Shown here piece after piece: positions 25,240-33,055 of a stretch of DNA of 42,070 nt. Under the pieces are notes generated by a model, which saw only the letters and a program-made list of their open reading frames with translations, did not search any database and was not told where the DNA came from. Position 1 is the first letter of the stretch. Each line of letters starts with the position of its first letter. The position numbers were made by a program, and so were the translations under genes. The stretch comes from Flavobacteriaceae bacterium (GTDB lineage: Bacteria; Bacteroidota; Bacteroidia; Flavobacteriales; Flavobacteriaceae): the NCBI GenBank assembly GCA_030828025.1, contig JAURDG010000001.1, positions 1-42,070 of the forward strand, in the 5' to 3' direction.

Positions 25240-28200
25240 TTAAAAGCCAACGTTTACACCTAATGAATATGTTCTTAAAACTGGATAGCTATTATAACCA
25301 CCGTAAGGACTCAATCCATATTCTTTGTATGGATTGAATAAAATGAACGGATTGATCCCTACAAGGTTTAATCTAAATGATCGGATTCCAAGTTTTTCAG
25401 TTATTTTATCCGGTAAAGAATAACTCAAATTGATGTTTCGCATCACTAAACTGAAACTACTGACTTGCCAAAATCTTGAGCTTACCGTGTTAATCCCACC
25501 ATCGCTAGAGCCTATTCCTCCATTTATAGATCGGGCAAGGTTAGGAATTGTTCCTGTAGGGTTTAGCTGCTCGTCATACATATTGCCCCAAAAAGCAGGT
25601 CTATTTTGGTAATTTCCTGTAATTAAATCCGAGTCTAATGGCGTTTTGGCACTACCTACTTCTCGGTATCCGCCCCAATTAACGGTCAACACAGTATTTA
25701 AACTAAGTTGCTTGTATTTAAGTCTGATTGGAGATGAAAACCCTTGTGGTCCTCGAGCTGGCTTTTGCAATTGAATTTGGTCATTTTCGTTAATGATTCC
25801 ATCTTTTGGACCAAAGGTTTTTGTTTCTGGATCCCAGTCACCTCTTACATCTCTGTAGAACAACATTCCAGGGCGTAAATCTGAGGAAGAAATACCCAAA
25901 ATCTGGGTAACACCAGTTTCGGCAAGGTACTTATCAATATCTGCTTGTGACTTAAACATACCTAAATAATCATAGCCCCATACACCTCGATCTGAGCTTC
26001 CTGGCTGATTGGTCTCCCAAGGTCTCCAATATCTTTCGTTTGAAAAATTCCCTTGTTTAATATTGTTTTGATACCACCCTAAATTAAAGCTTATGGCATA
26101 AGAAAAATCTTGACCAATGGTGTCACTCCAACCAATTGCAAACTCCGATCCCCATGTATCAGCAATCCCGTAGTTGATTGATGCCGAAGCACCACCAACT
26201 GAAAAGGGCACACCTGAATTTAAGTTCACCAAAAGTTCATCTCCTTTGTTGTAAAACGTTTCGAAAGTAGTGGAAAGTCTATCATCCAAAAATCTTGCAT
26301 CTACTCCAATGTTAAACTTAGATTCTTTGCCCCATTTAATATCAGGATTTGCGATTCGATCTGGCGATAATCCAGATGAAACCGAAGCATTGTTTCCAAA
26401 AACAGCACCATCTCCAATTTGGATATCAAAATTTTGACGCCACTGCCAAGCCCTAGCATCATCTTTGCCTACATAACCAATAGAAGCTCTTAATTTTAAG
26501 AAATCAATCGTATTGGAGTTGAAGAAATTCTCATTAGAAATAATCCAACCTCCAGAAAGGGAGTAAAAATTGCCCCAATAGTTTTCGGGAGCAAATTTGG
26601 CAGAAGCATCTGATCTAAAAAGAAATTCAGCAAAATATGTTTGATCGTAGTTGTAATTTAATCTTCCTATATAGCCCAAATCACCAGACTCACTTTTCCA
26701 GTTAAAGGTGTTTTGTGTGTCAAAGCCGCCCGTTGTTTGCCATATCATGCCGTCTGACCAATCAGGGACACCATATTTAATAACTCGATCTCTGTTTTCA
26801 AATCGTTCTGATTTTTCAACAGCAAACAAAGAAGAAACACTGTGTTTGCCAAAATCTTTGTTAAATGTGGCCTGAAAGCGCATTTGCTCTGTTCCACTTC
26901 TGTTATTATCTATTAAGAGTCGGTCTCCATTAACAATCTCATTTTCAATTCGAATAAGGTTAGTTCCTCTGGGACCTGAACCGTTTTCGTAAAGAATATA
27001 GGTATTTCCAGGTGTAGAAGTAAAATTCGGCTCGTTATCTGTCAGATCTTCGTCAGCACCATAAAACTCATACAGTTCAAACCTACTGCCAACTTGGTCA
27101 GCTCTGTTGCTACTTTCTTGACGGGAATAATTGGCTGCTATTTTTAACCCATTAATAAAGGGTACATCATACTCTAAATTTATATTATAGGACACATTAT
27201 TTCCTATGCTTTTTGCAAGGTTTTGAAGCCTTTGGATCTCACCAAAATGATATCCAACAAGGGCGTCATTTCCACTAGATCCGATTTGAATTGCTGGCAA
27301 TCCGTTTATATACATGGGTAAAAATGGCGCTCTGTTTTGCAATTGCCTAAAATCATTTTCTTGGTTTTCACTTCCAATTTTACTGGTTGTTTTACTTTCA
27401 TCAGTAAAATATCCAGCCACTTGAAAATTCGCTTTGAATCCTTTTGAAAGGTTGATGCTAGATCCTGCCCTAAAAGACCAACGATTAAAATCTAAGGTTC
27501 CTAAATTTCCTTCCTGACCATATTGAGAAATACCACCAAAATAAGTTGCGTCGTCGCTTCCACCTGTCACATTAAGGTTATGTCGTTGAGTGGCAGCGGC
27601 TTTCCAGTAATCATCTAAAGCATTATAACTATTGGTTTTAAAATGCTCCATCTCAGCGGGTGAGAAAAAGTAGCGAGTGTCGGGAGCAATATCAGTAGGA
27701 TCATATGCGCGTCCAGCACCATTAAGGCCATTCATAATATTGAAAACTTTTGCAAAATCATAAGCATTAAGCATGTTGTGACGATAAGTTTCATCAGCAA
27801 CAGAAAAGTTTCCAGAATAAGAAAACTTGGCTGGACCCTTTTTTCCTCTTTTTGTAGTCACTAAAACCACTCCTTGAGCAGATCGTGACCCATAAATAGC
27901 TGCAGAAGCGTCTTTGAGAAACGATATGCTTTCTATTTGAGAAGCATCCAAACTATTAAATAAAGTAGGGTCGGTATAACCAGTATTCGGATCTATTTGA
28001 ACAACCCCATCAATCACATATAACGGCTCTGTGGAATAACTATCCTTTGCACGAATGTTGTTTCCAACGACGGGGTTTCGAATAGTGATTTGAGCCGATT
28101 GCCCTGGCCTTGATTCTCCTCCACTTACGCTAACACCCAATACGCGACCAACAAGCGCAGTTCCCAAACTTCCAACAGGTAAATCCTCAATTTCGGAACC

Positions 28201-28590
28201 TTGAACACTAACAACAGAGCCCGTGATTTCTTCTTTTTTTTGTGTGCCATAACCAACAACGACTACTTGGTCTAATTCCTGAACATTTTCACGCAAAACA
28301 ACTTCAAGAAATGAATTGTCTTTAATTCTCAATTCGAGCTTCTCCATCCCAATGTAAGAAAAAATTAACGTGGCATTTGGAAGTACATTAATTGAAAAGT
28401 TTCCGTCAAAATCCGTAATGGCAGCATTCGAAGTTCCTTTTTCAATAACATTAGCACTTGGAAGTGCAATTCCAGATTCATTTACAACACTACCATTAAT
28501 CGTAATTTTTGATGTTGATTGTGCAAAAACAGAAATGTTAAGGAAGCTAATAAAAACTATGAGCAATCCTTTTGTGCATGTTTTTTTCAT
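25240..28590 (-). CDS. susC: SusC-like TonB-dependent outer-membrane glycan importer
   Basis: A TonB-dependent transporter of the SusC/RagA family, 1116 residues from the ATG at 28590. The ATG at 28677 would prepend 29 residues that spoil the signal peptide MKKTCTKGLL to SVFAQ, so I reject it. An N-terminal carboxypeptidase-D-like regulatory domain (ITINGSVVNESGIALPSANV) is followed by the TonB box and plug region with DQVVVVGYGTQKKEEITGSV. The plug then has DASAAIYGSRSAQGVVLVTTK. A long beta-barrel follows, ending with the aromatic residue of SLGVNVGF. It lacks an STN domain, so anti-sigma signalling through this receptor is not expected. It is the first gene of the left operon and diverges from the aldolase gene. 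Confidence 0.97.
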   Translation of the reverse strand: MKKTCTKGLLIVFISFLNISVFAQSTSKITINGSVVNESGIALPSANVIEKGTSNAAITDFDGNFSINVLPNATLIFSYIGMEKLELRIKDNSFLEVVLRENVQELDQVVVVGYGTQKKEEITGSVVSVQGSEIEDLPVGSLGTALVGRVLGVSVSGGESRPGQSAQITIRNPVVGNNIRAKDSYSTEPLYVIDGVVQIDPNTGYTDPTLFNSLDASQIESISFLKDASAAIYGSRSAQGVVLVTTKRGKKGPAKFSYSGNFSVADETYRHNMLNAYDFAKVFNIMNGLNGAGRAYDPTDIAPDTRYFFSPAEMEHFKTNSYNALDDYWKAAATQRHNLNVTGGSDDATYFGGISQYGQEGNLGTLDFNRWSFRAGSSINLSKGFKANFQVAGYFTDESKTTSKIGSENQENDFRQLQNRAPFLPMYINGLPAIQIGSSGNDALVGYHFGEIQRLQNLAKSIGNNVSYNINLEYDVPFINGLKIAANYSRQESSNRADQVGSRFELYEFYGADEDLTDNEPNFTSTPGNTYILYENGSGPRGTNLIRIENEIVNGDRLLIDNNRSGTEQMRFQATFNKDFGKHSVSSLFAVEKSERFENRDRVIKYGVPDWSDGMIWQTTGGFDTQNTFNWKSESGDLGYIGRLNYNYDQTYFAEFLFRSDASAKFAPENYWGNFYSLSGGWIISNENFFNSNTIDFLKLRASIGYVGKDDARAWQWRQNFDIQIGDGAVFGNNASVSSGLSPDRIANPDIKWGKESKFNIGVDARFLDDRLSTTFETFYNKGDELLVNLNSGVPFSVGGASASINYGIADTWGSEFAIGWSDTIGQDFSYAISFNLGWYQNNIKQGNFSNERYWRPWETNQPGSSDRGVWGYDYLGMFKSQADIDKYLAETGVTQILGISSSDLRPGMLFYRDVRGDWDPETKTFGPKDGIINENDQIQLQKPARGPQGFSSPIRLKYKQLSLNTVLTVNWGGYREVGSAKTPLDSDLITGNYQNRPAFWGNMYDEQLNPTGTIPNLARSINGGIGSSDGGINTVSSRFWQVSSFSLVMRNINLSYSLPDKITEKLGIRSFRLNLVGINPFILFNPYKEYGLSPYGGYNSYPVLRTYSLGVNVGF

Positions 28591-28780
28591 GGTTATATTG
28601 TTTAAGCTTTTGACTGTAGTCGTTGATTGTTTTAATACTATGCTAATATTAATAATCGTAAATAAAAAAAATGGCATTTTTTAACGACGACCAATTTTAT
28701 AAATCACTTCTTTTAAATTTATTGAAATTTGAACTAACTATTGTAGATGTTAATATAATTAAAAAACAAAATCAAAAAAT
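28591..28780. promoter_or_regulatory. Divergent intergenic region between susC and aldolase gene
   Basis: This 190 bp AT-rich gap must hold the promoters for the susC operon (leftward) and the aldolase-symporter pair (rightward), because no other gap nearby could. I see no confident match to the Bacteroidota consensus TAnnTTTG with an upstream TTG. The nearest rightward candidate is GAAATTTG at 28724-28731, with no good -33 element. A dyad of TTAATA and TATTAA arms separated by 9 bases lies at 28632-28652, 42 bp before the susC start, and could be an operator. AT-rich dyads occur easily by chance here. Confidence 0.6.
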
Positions 28781-29692
28781 ATGTTAAACGGAATTATAAC
28801 CCCGTTAATTACGCCTTTAAAGTTAGATCAGCTAAGTTTAGACATCACAAGTCTAAACAAAATTATTGAACATGTCATTGCTGGAGGAGTTCATGGAATA
28901 TTTATTTTAGGTACTACTGGTGAGGCACCAAATATAAGTTACACCACCAGAAGGCATCTAATTATTGAAACTGTCAAAATTACCAAAAACAGGGTGCCGG
29001 TAGTCGTTGGGATTTCAGATACGTCTATTGAGGAAAGTCTAGAACTCGCTTCCTTATCAAAAGAGGTTGGAGCCACCGCCGTAGTAGCTACACCTCCTTA
29101 TTATTACGGCTTAAGCTCCATTGAATTGTTCAAATACTTCTGGCACTTAGCAAACAAATTACCACTACCGCTCTACTTGTATAACATGCCTTTACATACC
29201 AAAATTAACATTGACGTCGAAACTGTTTTGCAACTGGCTGAACACCCAAATATCGTTGGGCTTAAAGACAGTTCTGCCAACACGGTTTATTTTCAAAAGC
29301 TCTGTCATATGTTTAAAAATTCTGATTTTGATTTGTTTGTAGGCCCAGAAGAAATTACACCCGAAATGGTTGTGATGGGCGCAAGTGGAGGAGTTAATGG
29401 AGGGTCTAACCTATTTCCAAAACTTTACGTCTCATTGTACCAAGCTGCTCTAGCAAAGGATTTTGACAGAGTTTATGAATTACATAATTTGGTTATGAAA
29501 ATTTCAACAAACATTTACAATGTAGGCTCTTTTGGGTCAAGTTATCTTAAAGGAATGAAGGGAGCCGCGTCTTTACTTGGCCTTACCAATAATACCATTG
29601 CACCCCCATTTAATAATTTTGAAGAAAAAGAAATGGATAAACTAAGAAAAGCATTGAAAATTATCAGGTTTAAAGTTGATGAAATTATATAA
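28781..29692 (+). CDS. DapA/NanA-superfamily aldolase for a 2-keto sugar acid
   Basis: A 303-residue cytoplasmic class I aldolase of the dihydrodipicolinate synthase/N-acetylneuraminate lyase superfamily, with no signal peptide. The Schiff-base lysine is Lys162 in GLKDSSANT. Tyr134 is in LYNMP, and the carboxylate-binding loop is GTTGE at 44-48. At the position of Arg138 in E. coli DapA, which binds the second substrate's carboxylate, this protein has His139 (YNMPLHTK). A lysine-pathway role is therefore unlikely. Enzymes of this superfamily split 2-keto-3-deoxy acids such as sialic acid, KDG and related compounds. With the symporter gene 66 bp downstream, inside a pectin PUL, KDO or DHA from RG-II, or a 2-keto-3-deoxy acid derived from uronate or deoxysugars, are the leading candidates (inference). 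Confidence 0.88.
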   Translation: MLNGIITPLITPLKLDQLSLDITSLNKIIEHVIAGGVHGIFILGTTGEAPNISYTTRRHLIIETVKITKNRVPVVVGISDTSIEESLELASLSKEVGATAVVATPPYYYGLSSIELFKYFWHLANKLPLPLYLYNMPLHTKINIDVETVLQLAEHPNIVGLKDSSANTVYFQKLCHMFKNSDFDLFVGPEEITPEMVVMGASGGVNGGSNLFPKLYVSLYQAALAKDFDRVYELHNLVMKISTNIYNVGSFGSSYLKGMKGAASLLGLTNNTIAPPFNNFEEKEMDKLRKALKIIRFKVDEII

Positions 29693-29758
29693 TCGATATA
29701 CACCTTTTAAACAGCAGCTAAATTTGATGGGGATCACCCTGATTAAACTATCTAACTA

Positions 29759-31228
29759 ATGAATTCTATTGACATCGGTGTGTTTTTTGTTTACCTGGCA
29801 GGAATCGCCGTACTTGGGGGGTCTTTTTTCAAAAAAAACAAAACATCTACTGCTTATACTGTTGGCAATAAAGACATTCCTGCTTGGGTTGTTACGATGT
29901 CTATTTTTGCAACTTTTGTGAGTAGTATTAGCTACTTAGCACTTCCAGGAAATGCTTTTCAATCAAATTGGAATGCGTTGGTTTTTAGCTTATCCCTACC
30001 AATAGCGGTTCTCATTGCCGTAAAGTATTTTGTGCCATTATACCGCAAAATTAACAGCCCATCAGCCTACACGTTTATGGAGCAACGTTTTGGTCCTTGG
30101 GCACGTATTTATGTTTCGCTTTGCTATCTATTAACACAGCTAATGCGCATTGGCACTATTCTTTATTTGCTTGCACTAACGCTTAATGCCATCACTGGAT
30201 GGAATTTAATATCGATAATTATTTTTACTGGAATCATTGTTGCCATTTATTCCATGTTAGGTGGAATTTCCGCTGTTCTTTGGACAGATGCTATCCAAGG
30301 AGTAATTTTAATCGTGGGTGCCATTGCGTGCATTGGATTTATTCTTTTTACTTTACCCGAAGGGCCTTTACAAGTTTTTAGCATTGGCGCAGAACATAAT
30401 AAATTTAATCTTGGTAGTTTTGATTTAGACCTGACTCGTCCTACTTTTTGGGTCGTATTGGTTTACGGTATATTTATTAATCTTCAAAACTATGGTGTTG
30501 ATCAAAATTATGTACAACGATATATGGTTCTAAAATCTGACAAACAAGCCCAACGTTCGGCTTTTTTTGGTGGCTTAATTTACTTACCTATCTCTGCGCT
30601 TTTCTTGTTTATTGGAACATCTTTATTTGCCTACTATAGTTCGGTAGATGTACTCCCCGAAAATTTAAACGATTTGAGCAAAGCTGATCGAGTTTTTCCT
30701 TATTTTATTGTACATGCCCTTCCTAATGGAGTTACAGGATTGTTAATCGCCTCCATTTTTGCTGCGGGAATGAGCACAATTTCAACAAGTTTTAATAGTG
30801 CTGCAACTGTTTTTTTGACTGATTATTACAGCAAGTATTTTTCAAAAAACGCCTCAGAAAAAAAGAGAATGCAAGTGCTCTACATGGCTTCAATAATTAT
30901 TAGTATTTTGGGGATAGGTATTGCTATTGCTATGATAAATGTAAAAAGTGCACTAGATGCTTGGTGGAAATTATCCTCGATTTTCAGCGGTGGAATGTTG
31001 GGCTTATTTTTACTTGGAATTTTTTCAAAAAGCAAAAACCCCTTGGGTGCTATAGTTGGAATGATTTCTGGAATTTTAGTCATTTTTTGGTTGACTCTTT
31101 CAGAAAAAATATTTGGTCCAGCTTCCATAGGAGCATCCTTTCACACCTATCTCACGATTGTAATTGGCACCCTAACTATATTTCTGGTCGGATTTTTAAT
31201 TTCAGCGTTGAAAAGAAATAATAGATAA
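29759..31228 (+). CDS. Sodium:solute symporter (SSS family)
   Basis: A 489-residue inner-membrane protein of the SSS (solute:sodium symporter) family, with about 13 hydrophobic segments visible. Family-like features include GNKDIPAWVVTMSIFATFVSSISYL near the N-terminus, the ALPGNAF loop, SMLGGISAVLWTDAIQGVIL in the middle, and AAGMSTISTSFNSAATVFLTDYY. It would import a monosaccharide or sugar acid with sodium after periplasmic digestion. The family includes sialic acid and sugar transporters. Pairing with the DapA/NanA-type aldolase gene suggests the transported compound is that enzyme's substrate. It ends 35 bp from the converging fucose isomerase gene. Confidence 0.93.
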   Translation: MNSIDIGVFFVYLAGIAVLGGSFFKKNKTSTAYTVGNKDIPAWVVTMSIFATFVSSISYLALPGNAFQSNWNALVFSLSLPIAVLIAVKYFVPLYRKINSPSAYTFMEQRFGPWARIYVSLCYLLTQLMRIGTILYLLALTLNAITGWNLISIIIFTGIIVAIYSMLGGISAVLWTDAIQGVILIVGAIACIGFILFTLPEGPLQVFSIGAEHNKFNLGSFDLDLTRPTFWVVLVYGIFINLQNYGVDQNYVQRYMVLKSDKQAQRSAFFGGLIYLPISALFLFIGTSLFAYYSSVDVLPENLNDLSKADRVFPYFIVHALPNGVTGLLIASIFAAGMSTISTSFNSAATVFLTDYYSKYFSKNASEKKRMQVLYMASIIISILGIGIAIAMINVKSALDAWWKLSSIFSGGMLGLFLLGIFSKSKNPLGAIVGMISGILVIFWLTLSEKIFGPASIGASFHTYLTIVIGTLTIFLVGFLISALKRNNR

Positions 31229-31263
31229 GCATAAAACCACGAAACAACTTCATTTGATTTTTG

Positions 31264-33045
31264 CTACCCATAAAGTGCTTTATAGGTAGCACAAGCTCGA
31301 TAGTCCGCAGCTTCTTTTTCCATGCCAAAAGAAGCCCAAGCACTAGGTCTAAAAATCCTGTCTTCGGGAACATTGTGCATATTCACCGGAATTCTTAAGA
31401 TAGACGCTAAGGTGATCAAATCTGCGCCAATATGGCCATAGGTAAAAGCACCGTGGTTAGCACCCCAATTGGCCATTACACTATAGACATCTTTAAAGGG
31501 TCCAATCCCTGTTAGATTGGGAACAAACCAAGTGGTGGGCCATGTCGGGTTTGTTCGTTCGTTAAGTGTGTCATGTACCGCTTCTGGAAGTGCTATCGTT
31601 TTGCCTTCAGCAATTTGTAATACCGGGCCAATCCCTTTCACAATGTTTATTCTACACATGGTTACAGGCATCTCTCCCTTAGTTTTGAATGTTGAAGAAA
31701 AACCTCCACCTCTAAAATACTCTAGCATGCCAGGCCCCCAAGTGGTATGTGCTAAACATTTTTCAACTTCATCTTCTGTGATATCCCACCAAGGTTTCAT
31801 TGCGGGTAAGCCTCCAATAGATTGTTGACCCGTTCCGTCCAAAGCAGACGCTCCGGAATTTATCAAGTGAATAAATCCGTTAGCGGCATCCCCTTCTAAA
31901 GTGTGTCCGGTTACACGTTTCACCGCTTCAGGACTCCAGTATGTTCTAACGTCGCTAAAAATCTGCGCTGCACCAGTTAATAAATGCCCAAACAGCATAG
32001 AAATTCCGTTTAAACTGTCATTTTCAGTAGCAAACATAAACGGTTGTCGAATGCCGTTCCAATCAAAAGATGAAGTCAAAATAGCTTCCATAAAATCGCC
32101 ATTTGGAAAATAATCTGTCCATTGACGTTGCCCTTGAAAACCACCCGAAATGGCGTTTCTGCCCAAAGCTTCTTCTGCATAGCCCAACGCTTTTAGCTTT
32201 GGGTTTCCAATCATCAAATCTCGCCCAATCAATGCCATTTTAACCACAAAATTCCAGTCAGCATCGAGGGCTTCCCTAGATTTTTGTTTGTCTTTGGGGT
32301 TATAATCTTTTCCTTCAAGGCACTTTTCTTTGGTCCATTTTAATGCCTTTTCATATTCATCTTTGTCATAGATTTCAAGCTCAATTCTTCGAATAAATTC
32401 AGACATATCCACGTTTTCGCAGCGCATTCCTAAATAGCTTTCAAAAAAATCTGGATCAACAATCGAGCCTGCAATCCCCATAGAAACAGACCCAATAGAC
32501 AAATAAGATTTACCCTTCATTGTGGCTACCGCAAGTCCTGCCTTGGCAAAGCTGAGCAGTTTTTCTTGTACATCTGCTGGAATGTTCGTGTCGTCACTGT
32601 CTTGCACATCTTTTCCATAAATTCCAAAAGCAGGAATTCCTTTTTGATTATGACCAGCCAAAGCCGCTGCTAAATAGACAGCTCCAGGTCGTTCGGTGCC
32701 GTTAAATCCCCAAATGGCTTTAGGCAGTGTAGGGTCCATGTCTATGGTTTCGCTTCCATAGCACCAGCAAGGGGTTACTGTTAGACTGACTCCAACACCT
32801 TCCTTAGCAAATTTGTCAGCCGACGCAGCAGCCTCTGCCACACCTCCAATACAGGTATCTGAAATTACGCACTCAACAGCACTGCCGTCGGCATGTTTGA
32901 GGTTGGCAGATAGAAAGGCAGCGGCGTTTCGAGCCATATTCATCGTTGATACTTCAAGGGATTCTCTAACCCCATCTAATCTTCCGTCGATTACGGGTCT
33001 GATTCCGATTTTTGGTAATGTTCCAATCAAGGTTTTAAATTTCAT
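31264..33045 (-). CDS. fucI: L-fucose isomerase
   Basis: A cytoplasmic isomerase of 593 residues, almost the same length as E. coli FucI (591), converting L-fucose to L-fuculose. The metal ligands align: Glu341 in ATENDSLNG, Asp365 in FSDVRTYW and His531 in ANHGAFTYG, against Glu337, Asp361 and His528 of E. coli. The substrate-gripping stretch WGFNGTERPGAVYLAA (112-127) is intact. The enzyme class also acts on D-arabinose, and some members on L-galactose, so it may serve L-galactose released by the GH95 enzyme as well as L-fucose. Fuculokinase and aldolase genes are not in the window. It is the last gene of the right operon, 10 bp after GH127. Confidence 0.95.
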   Translation of the reverse strand: MKFKTLIGTLPKIGIRPVIDGRLDGVRESLEVSTMNMARNAAAFLSANLKHADGSAVECVISDTCIGGVAEAAASADKFAKEGVGVSLTVTPCWCYGSETIDMDPTLPKAIWGFNGTERPGAVYLAAALAGHNQKGIPAFGIYGKDVQDSDDTNIPADVQEKLLSFAKAGLAVATMKGKSYLSIGSVSMGIAGSIVDPDFFESYLGMRCENVDMSEFIRRIELEIYDKDEYEKALKWTKEKCLEGKDYNPKDKQKSREALDADWNFVVKMALIGRDLMIGNPKLKALGYAEEALGRNAISGGFQGQRQWTDYFPNGDFMEAILTSSFDWNGIRQPFMFATENDSLNGISMLFGHLLTGAAQIFSDVRTYWSPEAVKRVTGHTLEGDAANGFIHLINSGASALDGTGQQSIGGLPAMKPWWDITEDEVEKCLAHTTWGPGMLEYFRGGGFSSTFKTKGEMPVTMCRINIVKGIGPVLQIAEGKTIALPEAVHDTLNERTNPTWPTTWFVPNLTGIGPFKDVYSVMANWGANHGAFTYGHIGADLITLASILRIPVNMHNVPEDRIFRPSAWASFGMEKEAADYRACATYKALYG

Positions 33046-33055
33046 ATACTGTTTT

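Noticed and set aside
28677..28677. Upstream start for SusC at 28677
   Set aside because: It would put 29 residues before the clear signal peptide starting at 28590.
28370..28684. Plus-strand open frame of 104 codons opposite the susC start
   Set aside because: It is antisense to the SusC N-terminal domain, with no signal of its own; likely a shadow.
28781..29692. Lysine-pathway dihydrodipicolinate synthase (dapA)
   Set aside because: The Arg equivalent to E. coli Arg138 is replaced by His, and the context is a sugar-catabolic locus.
29730..29739. GGG-ATCA-CCC mini hairpin between the aldolase and symporter genes
   Set aside because: A 3-bp stem is too weak to support a terminator or regulatory call.
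31229..31263. Bidirectional terminator between the converging symporter and fucI genes
   Set aside because: The 35 bp gap shows no hairpin with a T run on either strand.
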